Positions 1-8,375 of a stretch of 64,000 nt of DNA are shown here, piece after piece (position 1 is the stretch's first letter; every line of letters begins with the position of its first letter). A model generated the notes under the pieces. It saw nothing but the letters and a program-made list of their open reading frames with translations. It had not been told where the DNA came from and did not search any database. The position numbers were made by a program, and so were the translations under genes. This stretch comes from Haloarculaceae archaeon H-GB1-1 (GTDB lineage Archaea > Halobacteriota > Halobacteria > Halobacteriales > Haloarculaceae), in the NCBI GenBank assembly GCA_029688825.1, contig JARUKX010000014.1, forward strand, positions 16,438-80,437, read 5' to 3'.

Positions 1-171
1 ACTGGGCGGTGGAGATAACGATGAACCGAAGGCGACAGAGTCCGTGGCTGGAAGGGTGGCGGCGTCGTCGAGCGTCCGGCGTGGTCCCGACTCGGTGGAC
101 GACACGCGATACTGACGACCGCGAATTGGTACCCGAAAGTTAGTCAGATGCTCACACGGCGTTACAACCGT

Positions 172-180
172 CATAACAAT
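172..180 (+). promoter_or_regulatory. ATAACAAAGG-type motif (variant) before TFB
   Basis: Reads cataacaat, a close variant of the recurrent ATAACAAAGG motif, centred about 42 bases before the TFB start. The distance is longer than the usual 29-35 bases, so this is one of the weaker members of the set. Confidence 0.4.
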
Positions 181-217
181 ACTCGAATCAAACCTCTGCC
201 GATAACGTAACGCGCCA

Positions 218-1117
218 ATGCTGGAATCCAAACAGTGCCCGGAATGCGAGGGTGCACAGCTCGTAACCACGGGTGATGAAGAAGTCGTCTGCGAAGAGTG
301 TGGGCTGGTCGTCGAATCTGACGTGATCGACCGCGGGCCAGAATGGCGAGCCTATACGTCTCAAGAACGCGATTCGTTGTCCCGTGTTGGTGCGCCACAG
401 ACGAAGCTCATGCACGACAAAGGGCTGACGACAGAGATCGACTGGCGAAACAAGGACGCGAACGACCGGGCACTCGGTCCAAAACAGCGCGAGAAGACAC
501 GCCGACTTCGAACGTGGCAAAAGCGAATTCGGACGCGGGGCAGCAACGAGCAGAATCTCCGGTTCGCGTTGTCCGAGATCCAGCGCATGGCCAGTTCGCT
601 CGACGTCCCGCGCTCTGTTCGTGAGAGTGCGGCCACCCTGTACAGACAGGCGCTCGTCGAGGACCTGCTTCGAGGCCGGTCCATCGAAAGCGTCTCCTCC
701 GCGTGTCTGTACGGGGCCTGCCGGGAGGCAGATATCCCTCGAAGTCTGGAGGAGATGTCGGAGATCGCCCGCGTCGAGCGGATCGACATCGGGCGCGCGT
801 ATCGGGCAGTGGCAGCCGCGCTCGACCTGGAGTTCGAGCCCATCGATCCGCGACGATTCGTGCCCCGGTTTGCCTCCCAACTCGACCTGAGCGAGGACGT
901 GCGAACGGACGCCCACTCGATAATCGAAGATTGCACCTCCCGCGGACTCCATTCGGGAAAGTCCCCGACCGGCGTCGCCGCAGCAGCTCTGTATAACGCC
1001 TCGATACGATGTGGCGAGAAACGAACGCAACAGGAGATCGCGGACGTCGCCCACGTTACGACCGTGACCATCAGGAAGCGGTACCAGGAGCAACGCGAGG
1101 TCATCGAGGAGGGCTAG
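218..1117 (+). CDS. tfb: Transcription initiation factor IIB (TFB)
   Basis: A 299-residue archaeal TFB, the TFIIB homologue that binds the TBP-TATA complex and recruits RNA polymerase. Visible domains are an N-terminal zinc ribbon (C7, C10, C25, C28; CPEC and CEEC pairs), the B-finger/linker region rich in Arg/Lys (residues about 50-110), and two cyclin-like repeats (about 115-200 and 210-299) ending in a recognition helix near TTVTIRKRYQE. The length is close to the family norm of about 300-330. Haloarchaea usually carry several TFB paralogues that divide promoters among themselves; which one this is cannot be told here. It stands alone, with no operon partner, and faces rightwards into a strip of DUF7344 regulators and the surface-glycan region. 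Confidence 0.95.
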   Translation: MLESKQCPECEGAQLVTTGDEEVVCEECGLVVESDVIDRGPEWRAYTSQERDSLSRVGAPQTKLMHDKGLTTEIDWRNKDANDRALGPKQREKTRRLRTWQKRIRTRGSNEQNLRFALSEIQRMASSLDVPRSVRESAATLYRQALVEDLLRGRSIESVSSACLYGACREADIPRSLEEMSEIARVERIDIGRAYRAVAAALDLEFEPIDPRRFVPRFASQLDLSEDVRTDAHSIIEDCTSRGLHSGKSPTGVAAAALYNASIRCGEKRTQQEIADVAHVTTVTIRKRYQEQREVIEEG

Positions 1118-1145
1118 TCGTCCGTCGGCGACGGGTACGAAACGA

Positions 1146-1154
1146 ATAACAAAG
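1146..1154 (+). promoter_or_regulatory. ATAACAAAG motif before small ORF
   Basis: Exact nine-base core ataacaaag, centred 30 bases before the ATG at 1180. This is the spacing seen at most other copies and fits a core promoter element of a leaderless transcript. Confidence 0.5.
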
Positions 1155-1179
1155 CGTCGCTGTCGTGTACACCAGTGCT

Positions 1180-1323
1180 ATGGCTGATTACGCAGAAATG
1201 CGGGCCGCGCTGGAGCAACTCGACGACGCGTTCGGTTCTACCGACGAGATTCGACAACTCCTCAGGGACCATCAGGACGCGACTGGCTGGGGAAAATGGA
1301 GGGGAGCCAGCCGGACGGACTGA
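1180..1323 (+). CDS. Small hypothetical protein (47 aa)
   Basis: Short ORF directly downstream of TFB with 62 bases between them. The protein begins MADYAEMRAALEQLDDAF and is acidic, with an amphipathic helix over residues 4-33 and a Trp/Arg-rich tail (GWGKWRGASR). Codon use is GC-rich at third positions like its neighbours, and an ATAACAAAG motif lies 30 bases before the ATG; both argue that it is real. I recognise no family. It could be co-expressed with TFB or separately transcribed from the motif. Confidence 0.5.
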   Translation: MADYAEMRAALEQLDDAFGSTDEIRQLLRDHQDATGWGKWRGASRTD

Positions 1324-1736
1324 ATGCCATTACCGTAACCAATCCCGATAATATTGGATATTGACACGATATTGAATTAGTTATTTTTCAAATAGGAAAA
1401 GAGCCTCGTTCGGAGACCTCCTCTCTCGGTAGAATGATGTCGGGGATATTACCATATTCCTCGGCAAGTCACCCGGCATATCGCTGCTGAAAACTCTCCA
1501 TCGAACGCAGTGAGAGCCACTATCTATCTGGTTGCGAGTCGCTTCCGAACACTGCTCGACGAACTCGGATCACGAAGTCTGGAACAGATCTGCAATATCT
1601 AGAACTTGGTATACAAAGGGAAATGAATCGAAACCCATTGCGTTGAATCTCGGTACCGTGCCTGAAACGGGTCCGTACGGGCGGTCACAACAGAATGTGG
1701 TTCAGAGAGACGCCGCCGGATTCGGACCGCGAGGTG
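1324..1736. other. Intergenic, AT-rich spacer
   Basis: No convincing gene. The stretch is clearly poorer in GC than the flanking genes, with runs such as attattggatattgacac and gttatttttcaaatagg. Open frames here have poor codon bias and no start context. It separates the TFB unit from a convergent DUF7344 gene. Confidence 0.5.
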
Positions 1737-2366
1737 TTATTCCAGGAACGCTGGAAGCTCGTCGGATTTATATAGTGTATGATAGATCGACAGACCGGCG
1801 AGCGCACCGACGAGGAGTCCGAGCGGAAGCATCGAACCGACTCCCGCGCTACCTCCCCACAGCTGGAGCATGCCCAGCAGGGAGCTCCCGACGATGGCGA
1901 GGACGAGGTAGTACCGGTGCCATTCGAGTCCATCGTCCTCGGTTTCCGGGTCGATGTAGGGTTCGAGCTGGGTGACGTTCGGACCGAGAGCGACGATTCC
2001 ACGGTCCTGATTGAACTCGACGATACCCATGTCGTGCATCTTGGGGAGATGGCACTGATAGAGGCCGACGTAGACGCGCTTGCGTTCGCCGGAGGACAGG
2101 GCGTTCACGCTCTTGTCGTTCTCTTCGGCTGCGATGTGCTCCGCGAGGTCGCCGAGCGCCACCTGCGTGTCGTCGATATCTTTGAGATGGTGGATGACAT
2201 GACGTCTTCGTTGATTTTTCAATACCTCGAAAATCTCGTCGAGCGAGAGCGGGGACGGTTGATCCCCGCTGGCTTCAGCGGCTGTCGCGTCGGCGGCCGC
2301 CTCGCCGTCTTTCGAGAACTCGTTCGACGTTCGTGTATCCGTGGATGGGGCATTGGTTCTGCTCAT
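1737..2366 (-). CDS. DUF7344-like winged-helix protein with membrane tail
   Basis: A 209-residue protein from the ATG at 2366 (MSRTNAPSTD); an upstream in-frame ATG at 2405 would add 13 basic residues that do not look native. Residues about 1-45 form a low-complexity, Ala/Asp-rich leader. Residues about 50-155 carry the domain I know from haloarchaea as DUF7344, a winged-helix-like fold: a LKNQRRRHVIHHL helix, an acidic helix with AEHIAAEEND, the RKRVYVGLYQCHLPKM segment, then a beta wing (GIVEFNQDRGIVAL). Two hydrophobic helices follow (about 165-185 and 188-205), so the protein is probably membrane-anchored with a cytoplasmic DNA-binding domain. It is paralogous to the genes at 2962, 4789 and 15805. 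Target genes are unknown. Confidence 0.85.
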   Translation of the reverse strand: MSRTNAPSTDTRTSNEFSKDGEAAADATAAEASGDQPSPLSLDEIFEVLKNQRRRHVIHHLKDIDDTQVALGDLAEHIAAEENDKSVNALSSGERKRVYVGLYQCHLPKMHDMGIVEFNQDRGIVALGPNVTQLEPYIDPETEDDGLEWHRYYLVLAIVGSSLLGMLQLWGGSAGVGSMLPLGLLVGALAGLSIYHTLYKSDELPAFLE

Positions 2367-2961
2367 GGTTCGGGTTTCCCGGCGGTAGCTGGCTGGAGAT
2401 CGCACCTATATCGACTACCACGATGGGGGGAATAGGAGACGTGGTAGTCCGGCTTCGAAGTTAGGCGGCTGGACCCGAGATCTCGCCGTCTGAAAGCGCC
2501 CGGACGGTGGCTCCCTGTTTCGGTCCAGCCGATGGATTCTCTCCCGTGTCCGCTACTGAATATCATATTTTTCTACTTACCGTGTGGTTGCTTCGTTTAC
2601 AGGTGCGTTACCCTCATCGACGCAGAGGGACTTAAAGTTACATGTTCCTTTTCTGTGTTCACCATTTGACCAAATTCGCACTAAACTATGTAGCGGTGTT
2701 TTGGTGGCTTCTACCGACTCTTATCTTGAATCCAACAATAATAAGGACAGAAATAATGTGTGGTTACTACCACTCTCGCTCGTGGTTCTACTCAGCATAC
2801 TCTCTGTTTCGACAGTATCGTATCCAGTTACATCGACAAACAGAGTATAGTCCACAAAATTCCATATAATCTCTTCGTTCGCACATGTAGCTAGATAGTA
2901 ACAAAGGTATATACGTGTCAAGTCGCGCTTGGTATTTGGCGTCTACAACGGGTCACGACGA
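2367..2961. other. Divergent intergenic region, AT-rich
   Basis: Separates two divergent DUF7344 genes and is markedly AT-rich, especially 2560-2920. It contains a motif variant gtaacaaagg at 2898-2907 followed at once by a TATA-like gtatata at 2908-2914, pointing toward the gene at 2962. An ORF could be drawn from about 2584 to 2850 with a hydrophobic segment, but its codon use is unlike the local genes and I do not call it. No RNA gene recognised. Confidence 0.5.
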
Positions 2962-3516
2962 ATGTCTTCAGAAGAAACGTTGTCTCGGAACCTGGTCTTT
3001 AACATCTTGAGTAGTCCACGGCGTCGATACGTCCTGTACTACCTCCGTCAGATGAACGAAGAGGTCGAGCTCGGTGAGCTCTCGGCCAAAATAGCTGCCT
3101 GGGAGAACGACACGGAGGTCGACGAGCTCACCGACCAAGAGCGAAAGCGCGTGTATGTATCGTTGTACCAGACACACATCCCGAAACTCGAGGAAGTCGG
3201 GCTCATCGAGTACGAGAAGGATTCCGGTGTTGTAACGCTGACCGACAAAGCGACCGAAATAGATCAGTATCTCACGAACGACGAGACGTCAGCGTTCCGC
3301 TGGGAGCTGTACTACTTCGGACTGGCCGTCGTTTCAGGCCTCCTTATCGTCGGAAAGCTGGTGAACGTCCCACCGTTCGGCGGGATCGCGGAGTCGACGC
3401 TCACGGTTCTCATCGTCCTCGCCTTCGGGGTGTCCGCACTGGCACACTTCGTGTTGGAACGCCGCCGCTCTTCGACGGAGGTTCCTCCGGAGCTTCAGGC
3501 GGAAAACGAGACGTGA
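2962..3516 (+). CDS. DUF7344-like winged-helix protein with membrane tail
   Basis: A 184-residue protein from the ATG at 2962 (MSSEETLSRNLVF). It has the same architecture as its divergent neighbour: DUF7344-type domain (residues about 8-110) with ILSSPRRRYVLYYL, LSAKIAAWEND, RKRVYVSLYQTHIPKL and a beta-wing ending GVVTLTDKA, followed by two membrane helices (about 122-142 and 147-167) and a short charged tail. It is likely a membrane-tethered transcriptional regulator. The head-to-head arrangement with the gene at 1737-2366 suggests duplication and perhaps shared control from the AT-rich spacer. Longer in-frame starts exist upstream but begin with non-ATG codons. Confidence 0.85.
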   Translation: MSSEETLSRNLVFNILSSPRRRYVLYYLRQMNEEVELGELSAKIAAWENDTEVDELTDQERKRVYVSLYQTHIPKLEEVGLIEYEKDSGVVTLTDKATEIDQYLTNDETSAFRWELYYFGLAVVSGLLIVGKLVNVPPFGGIAESTLTVLIVLAFGVSALAHFVLERRRSSTEVPPELQAENET

Positions 3517-3640
3517 TGAAACGCCGTTCGCGACGTGATGACTCTGGTCGGCCATCCACCCGCTTTTCCGCTCGCATGCATCGAACGACGAGTCCGTCCG
3601 GCGACAGTGCCTGAAGAGACGCGGCCGTAGTTCGCGAGGG

Positions 3641-3751
3641 CTATTCGGCGTCGTCCTCGCTCGGGATGAGCATCTCGGGACTTCGCCGATGACGCGGTGT
3701 GTTCGCGAACTGCTCGATACGTTGCCGGTCTGGCTCGCTCAGTCGTGACAT
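3641..3751 (-). CDS. Small hypothetical protein (36 aa)
   Basis: Tiny ORF starting MSRLSEPDRQRIEQFANTP and ending MLIPSEDDAE. Composition is typically haloarchaeal (acidic, Arg-rich, GC-ending codons), unlike random frames in this low-GC strip, so it may be genuine. No motif or family recognised. It is convergent with the DUF7344 gene that ends at 3516. Confidence 0.35.
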   Translation of the reverse strand: MSRLSEPDRQRIEQFANTPRHRRSPEMLIPSEDDAE

Positions 3752-4202
3752 CGAGTCTGCTGGTTGGCCTCGTACGTCCTAAGTAATATCGGTGCTACTG
3801 ACTTTCTTTGCCGTCATGTACTCGGAGTAGGAGCTATCAAACGATTCTGATACGATATCGATGGGGAATCGTCGGCGCAAAGTCCATCCGCTCGTTCCGT
3901 CGAGAAACGTGAGCTGGATCGGTTCGTCGGTGGTGTATCCGAGTAAACGGCTGCTACTAGACTATCTGAACGGTCTTGAACGACGAGATAACGCCGGCCT
4001 ATCTGTGACAATTCTATATACGTAATTACCAGATTTGTGGTTTGTTGCCCTCGTCCCGGTGACTGCACGAAGTGAGGGTGGATTTTCTCACTCAGCGGTG
4101 CTACGGGCGTATTAGCGGATAGTCTGGGTATTTATGATGCAGTAACCAATAATTAACTGACAATAACGGCGAGGCTGGAAGCCGACGACCACGACGGGGG
4201 CG
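3752..4202. other. Intergenic, no gene seen
   Basis: AT-rich toward 3990-4170 with scattered A/T runs (ctatatacgtaattacc; ccaataattaactg). Frames here lack haloarchaeal codon bias. Nothing further recognised. Confidence 0.45.
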
Positions 4203-4478
4203 TCAGGCCAAGTTCTCCGTCTCGATGGTCGACCAGACTGCTTCTCCGCCATCGGTGATGCCATAGACGCGCCCCTTCTTTCGATCGTCAGAAACGAGCA
4301 GGTCGACCAGTGATTCCTCACGGAGCTCCTGGAGCGCACGCGACACGTGCGCGATACCCATCTCGACGTCGGTCGCGATCTGTGATGGGGTTGCTGGTCC
4401 TTCTGAAAGACGTTTCAGTGTCGCGGTTCGGTACCGCGAACTGATGACGAAACTGATTTCGTCCCATTCTGCATTCAT
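4203..4478 (-). CDS. Small winged-helix DNA-binding protein
   Basis: A 91-residue protein from the ATG at 4478 (MNAEWDEISF). Nearly the whole chain is one winged-helix domain of the MarR/ArsR type: helix 1 (SSRYRTATLKRL), a helix-turn-helix with PATPSQIATDV followed by recognition helix GIAHVSRALQEL, and a wing with RKKGRVYGIT. It should bind DNA as a dimer; no ligand-sensing or metal site (Cys/His cluster) is visible. It is an isolated gene flanked by AT-rich spacers, in a strip otherwise filled with DUF7344 proteins. Target unknown. Confidence 0.8.
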   Translation of the reverse strand: MNAEWDEISFVISSRYRTATLKRLSEGPATPSQIATDVEMGIAHVSRALQELREESLVDLLVSDDRKKGRVYGITDGGEAVWSTIETENLA

Positions 4479-4788
4479 GATTTTACACCGCCACACTAGC
4501 GCTCGTGAGCACTAATTTCCGGATTGTCAATGGTATACGTGTCATTGCATTCGATTTACCGCCATCTGCTCAGGGACTACCCGCCGTTTGTATCCCTAGT
4601 TGTACCTGTTCGCTGATGCGTATAACCATTTCGTCCGTTCACCTGCGTTCTCAGTTTTGATTGATTCCCAACAGTTTCAGAAGACTCTAATCCTCTCTAG
4701 AAACATCCGGAATCGCTGGTAAGAGGTCCTTACTCCGTGAACGATGTGCCCTGCTTATGCAGGTATGCGTCGGAGTGATAGGAGACTG
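4479..4788. other. Divergent intergenic region, AT-rich
   Basis: Between the winged-helix gene and a divergent DUF7344 gene. Lower GC than neighbours. A good ribosome binding site (aggag, about 4780-4784) lies just before the ATG at 4789. Nothing else recognised. Confidence 0.45.
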
Positions 4789-5199
4789 ATGTCTCGGAAC
4801 GAACGGTCTCGGATATCCACGGTCGACGACGTCCACGACGGACTGTTCCTCACCCCCGTGTCCGTCGATAGACTATTCGACGTCCTCGCCCACCCCGGCC
4901 GCCGATACCTCCTCGCGTACCTCCTGGAGCACGAGGAAGCGAGCTGCTACGAACTCGTCGAACACGTCCTCGATCGGACGGACGTCTACGAGGACCGGTC
5001 CGAAGGAGAGATACGGGGACAGTTGGTGGAGACGTTCCGGGAGACGCATCTTCCGGTCCTCGACGACGCGGGCTTCGTCACCTACAACGAGGAGACGGAC
5101 CTCGTTCGACCGACGGTAGCGGCACGGAGTATCGAACCCTTCCTCGAACTCGCGAAGGAGTACCAGCAGGAGTACGTCGACCGAGCGGTGCCGTCCTAA
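4789..5199 (+). CDS. DUF7344-like winged-helix protein, soluble
   Basis: A 136-residue protein from the ATG at 4789 (MSRNERSRIS), chosen because an aggag ribosome binding site ends about five bases upstream. The DUF7344-like domain spans residues about 18-115: VLAHPGRRYLLAYL, CYELVEHVLDR, a long acidic helix, FRETHLPVLDDAGFVTYN and a final wing. It is diverged from the copies at 1737 and 2962 (for example FRETHLPVL in place of LYQTHIPKL) and has no membrane helices. It is probably a cytoplasmic transcriptional regulator; partners unknown. Confidence 0.8.
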   Translation: MSRNERSRISTVDDVHDGLFLTPVSVDRLFDVLAHPGRRYLLAYLLEHEEASCYELVEHVLDRTDVYEDRSEGEIRGQLVETFRETHLPVLDDAGFVTYNEETDLVRPTVAARSIEPFLELAKEYQQEYVDRAVPS

Positions 5200-5272
5200 G
5201 CGAGTCGCTACGTCGCTCGGTTCGGACACAGTGTTCCTATCGTCCCCGGGACGACGTGACTAGCGACTGTCG

Positions 5273-5800
5273 CTACGATTCGATGGGGCGCACTCGTGCC
5301 GTCAACTCGTTTTCGACCGCCGTCAGGAATTCGCTGAGGCTCACCGTCCGCCCCGCACGCGAGCATGGGACGACGCAGGAGAGTTTGTCGTCCCCGAACA
5401 CGAGAAGACACATGCTGGGCGGCACGAGAACCGAATAGGACTCTCCGGTCATCTCACAGTCGACCGTCCGCTCATCGAAGAACGGTTCGACGTCGATCTC
5501 GTTGGAGGAGGCCCACTCCCGCACGTGTGCGACCGTGTCCAGCGCCGTCCGGCCGACGCTCGTCTGTGTGGCTTCCCCTTCGAGCGCGATGTGGGACCCC
5601 CAGACGTTGACCGTGCACGCGTCGACGACGTCCTCGGAATCGAGCGCTCGGAGGCGTTCCAGTACTCGCTCCTGCGGACCGTGGATTCCCACGGTCGGGG
5701 TCAGCGACCGGACGTACAGTTCCAGTCGGATCGAGTCGTGCTCGGTGAGGTCGGCCACGGAAGATTCGAGCCAGGTGGTGGTTTGGTTGCGCTCGTTCAT
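5273..5800 (-). CDS. Haloarchaeal HTH-type hypothetical protein
   Basis: A 175-residue protein from the ATG at 5800 (MNERNQTTTW). It contains ELYVRSLTPTVGIHGPQE followed by a helix (VLERLRAL) and VVDACTVNVWGSHIALE. I associate that pattern with a haloarchaeal family annotated as an HTH-domain protein (HTH_63 type), but I am not certain. The C-terminal half has a FFDERTVDCEM segment and SMCLLVFGDDKLSCVVPC. Three Cys residues and two beta-like stretches are visible, but no clear metal motif. It is a single gene, convergent with the DUF7344 gene at 4789. Regulatory role suspected, function unknown. Confidence 0.65.
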   Translation of the reverse strand: MNERNQTTTWLESSVADLTEHDSIRLELYVRSLTPTVGIHGPQERVLERLRALDSEDVVDACTVNVWGSHIALEGEATQTSVGRTALDTVAHVREWASSNEIDVEPFFDERTVDCEMTGESYSVLVPPSMCLLVFGDDKLSCVVPCSRAGRTVSLSEFLTAVENELTARVRPIES

Positions 5801-6027
5801 TGTATCAGCCCCGTGGGTACGGGTGGCTGTGGGTATCTCGCCGGTCAAGCGGTATTAGTCGCATCGATTGTTCAGACAGAATCTGGGCGGTATGACGGAC
5901 TGTTTCCCACGAAGGGAATGGACACACTGAGCCGGAAACAACACGAAATGACGAGTACTGTTCCCTTACTTTCCGTTCAAGACCCTCACGGGGTTCTCCT
6001 CGGGTTCACTGAACGGATGGGTGGCGA

Positions 6028-7401
6028 TTAGGGCTTCGGAACGTCCCATCCAGCGCCGATCGTATAGACGGCGTGACTGATTGCGCCGTCTTCGAGCATG
6101 TCGCGACCGTCGACGACGACGAGATCGTCGTGTGCCGACCAGTCGATGTCGTCGAACTCCTCGTGTGGAGTCACGATGACGACGGCGTCCAGATCGCACT
6201 CCGAAAGCTCGGACAGCGAGACGGGCGTCAGCTCGAAATCCGACACGTCGTCGAGGACGGGGTCGACGCCGACGACGTCTGCGTCGTAGGCAGAGAGTCG
6301 AGCGGCGATCGGCTTCGCGGGTGACTTCCGCGTCTCGGCGACGCCGGGTCGGTACGCCAGACCGAGGACCGCAACTGTCGCGTCGTGGATGGGCGTCCCA
6401 TTCCGTTCGAGTCCCTGAACGAGTTTCCCGACGGTGAACTCGGGCATCACGTCGTTGACCTCGCGGGCGGTCCGCAGCAGGGGCGTGTCCGTCGCGAACT
6501 GGTCGATGAGGAAATAGGGGTAGTACGGGATGCAGTGGCCCCCGACGCCGGGACCGGGAAGGTGGATGTCACACAGCGGCTGGGTGTTGGCCACGTCGAT
6601 GGCCTCGGTGACGTCGACGCCCATCTCGTCGGCGAACCGAGAGAGCTCGTTCGCGAGCGCGATGTTGACGTCCCGATAGACCCCCTCGAACACCTTGACG
6701 GCTTCCGCGGTGGCCGCGTCCGAGACCGGAAGCACGTCGTTGTCGGTGATCTCCTCGTAGATGAGTTCGGCCGCGCGGGTGCTCTCATCGTCGACGCCGC
6801 CGACGACCTTGGGGTACGACTGGGTGATGTCTTGAAGCGCCGACCCGCTCGCGGTCCGCTCGGGGCAGAAGGCGACGCCGAACTCGTCCGGGTCGAGTCC
6901 GCTCTGCTCTGCCAGCAGCGGCTGGACCACGTCGGCGCTGGTCCGCGGCGGGACGGTCGATTCGACGACGACCAGGTCACCCGATTCGAGCCCGCTGGCG
7001 ATGTCCTCCAGCGCGGCCTGGAGCATCGAGAGGTCGGGTTCGTTGTTCTCCCGGAGCGTGGTCGGGACGATGACGACGTGGACGCTCGCCGCCGCAGCGG
7101 CCGCGGCGGAGTCGACGGTCGCCTCCAGCGCACCGGAATCGACGGTCTCGGAGACGAGGTCGGCCAGTCCTGGCTCGCGGCCGACCGGACAGTCGCCGTC
7201 GTTGATCGCTTCGACCACGTCGGGGTCGATGTCGACGCCGGTCGTGTTCTCGGACACGTCGGCGTACACCGCCGCGAGCGGGAGCCCCATCTTCCCGAGC
7301 CCGTAGACCGCGACGGGCACCTGCCCGCTGGTGAACGCGCGACGTTGTTCCGAGCTGTCCCTCTTCGAACCGTAGAGTTTGGTCGTATCCTGAAGCTTCA
7401 T
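6028..7401 (-). CDS. Nucleotide-sugar dehydrogenase (UDP-GlcNAc/ManNAc 6-dehydrogenase type)
   Basis: A 457-residue UDP-sugar 6-dehydrogenase that oxidises a UDP-amino-sugar to the uronic acid with two NAD+. The Rossmann motif YGLGKMG sits at 33-39. The VVVESTVPPRTS and AFCPERT loops follow, then an EAVKVFEG helix with the usual Lys (236) and catalytic Cys290 in GVGGHCIPYYPYF. The UDP-binding C-terminal domain completes the fold. Length is normal. It is last in a four-gene minus-strand operon, its start overlapping the upstream oxidoreductase by four bases. With that gene, the aminotransferase and the acetyltransferase it fits the WbpA/WbpO role in making UDP-GlcNAc(3NAc)A. The exact substrate is inferred from context only. 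Confidence 0.88.
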   Translation of the reverse strand: MKLQDTTKLYGSKRDSSEQRRAFTSGQVPVAVYGLGKMGLPLAAVYADVSENTTGVDIDPDVVEAINDGDCPVGREPGLADLVSETVDSGALEATVDSAAAAAAASVHVVIVPTTLRENNEPDLSMLQAALEDIASGLESGDLVVVESTVPPRTSADVVQPLLAEQSGLDPDEFGVAFCPERTASGSALQDITQSYPKVVGGVDDESTRAAELIYEEITDNDVLPVSDAATAEAVKVFEGVYRDVNIALANELSRFADEMGVDVTEAIDVANTQPLCDIHLPGPGVGGHCIPYYPYFLIDQFATDTPLLRTAREVNDVMPEFTVGKLVQGLERNGTPIHDATVAVLGLAYRPGVAETRKSPAKPIAARLSAYDADVVGVDPVLDDVSDFELTPVSLSELSECDLDAVVIVTPHEEFDDIDWSAHDDLVVVDGRDMLEDGAISHAVYTIGAGWDVPKP

Positions 7402-8375
7402 CGTGGCTGCATCTCCCTGTGTTCGGTCGCTGCGCTCCGGCGGTCGATCTCCTGTGCGATCTCCAGCGCCCGCAGGCCGTCCTCGCCGGTGACCGGGGGG
7501 GTTGCACGCTCTGCGACGGCGTCGACGAACGCTTCGAGTTCCGCTTTCAGCGGCTCTCGGGACTCCACCATCGGCCGCTCGATGACGCTCTCGTGGCGGT
7601 ACCGGAGGTCGCCGTCGGCGTCGACGTACTCCGGCAACGAGTGGCGGTGAACCTCGACGGATTGGTCGAGATAGTCGACGTTGACTCGGCAGGACTCGGC
7701 GGTGATGGAGAGGTCGCGGACCTTCTGCTGGGTGACGCGACTGGCGGTGAGGTTGGCGACGACGTCGTTCTCGAAGTCGACGTTCGCAGTGATGTGCTGA
7801 CCCTCCTGGGTTCCGGTCGCCTCGACCGATTGGACCTCGGCGTCGACGATCTTGAGCAGGACGTCGATGTCGTGGATCATCAGGTCGTACACGACGGTGT
7901 CGCCGAGGTCGCGGTCGAGGGGCGGCCCGAGGCGGCGCGCGTCGACGGCGATGAGGTCGAGGTCCTGGACCACGTCGAGGAGGGTCTGGACCGCGGGATT
8001 GAATCGCTCGATGTGGCCCACCTGGAGGACGAGGTCGCGCTCGCGGGCCTGGTCCAGCAGCGAGCGTCCCACGTCGAGGTCCGCGACGATCGGTTTCTCG
8101 ACGAGGACGTCCACGTCCTGTTCGATCGCGCGCCGGACGATGGACTCGTGGTGAGAGGTGGGGACGGCGATGGAGACGGCGTCGACCGACGAGAGAAGGT
8201 CCTCGACCGCGCGGGCGTCCGTCTCGTAGGTCGAGGCGACGTCGGCGGCGACCTCCTCGTTGGCGTCCGCGACGCCGACGAGGTTCGCCTCTGGAAGTTC
8301 GTCGTACACGCGGGCGTGGTGCTGGCCCATGCTCCCGACGCCGACGACGCCGACGTCCGTTCTGTCGACGCTCAT
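7398..8375 (-). CDS. Gfo/Idh/MocA oxidoreductase (WbpB-like, sugar 3-dehydrogenase)
   Basis: A 325-residue NAD(P)-dependent oxidoreductase. The N-terminal Rossmann fold has VGVVGVGSMGQHHA (residues 8-21), and EKP lies at 93-95. The C-terminal substrate domain carries VGHIERFNPA and DTVVYDLMIHDIDVLL, the catalytic-His region. This HERFNP/MIHDID pattern is typical of the WbpB/WlbA branch that oxidises C3 of UDP-GlcNAc-uronate. Four-base overlaps with both neighbours indicate tight translational coupling. In the proposed pathway it produces the 3-keto sugar used by the aminotransferase encoded just upstream. Confidence 0.88.
   Translation of the reverse strand: MSVDRTDVGVVGVGSMGQHHARVYDELPEANLVGVADANEEVAADVASTYETDARAVEDLLSSVDAVSIAVPTSHHESIVRRAIEQDVDVLVEKPIVADLDVGRSLLDQARERDLVLQVGHIERFNPAVQTLLDVVQDLDLIAVDARRLGPPLDRDLGDTVVYDLMIHDIDVLLKIVDAEVQSVEATGTQEGQHITANVDFENDVVANLTASRVTQQKVRDLSITAESCRVNVDYLDQSVEVHRHSLPEYVDADGDLRYRHESVIERPMVESREPLKAELEAFVDAVAERATPPVTGEDGLRALEIAQEIDRRSAATEHREMQPR

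Noticed and set aside
2584..2850. AT-rich 88-codon frame with a hydrophobic segment
   Set aside because: Codon use is unlike haloarchaeal genes, it starts at a GTG without ribosome binding site, and a frame on the other strand is as good.
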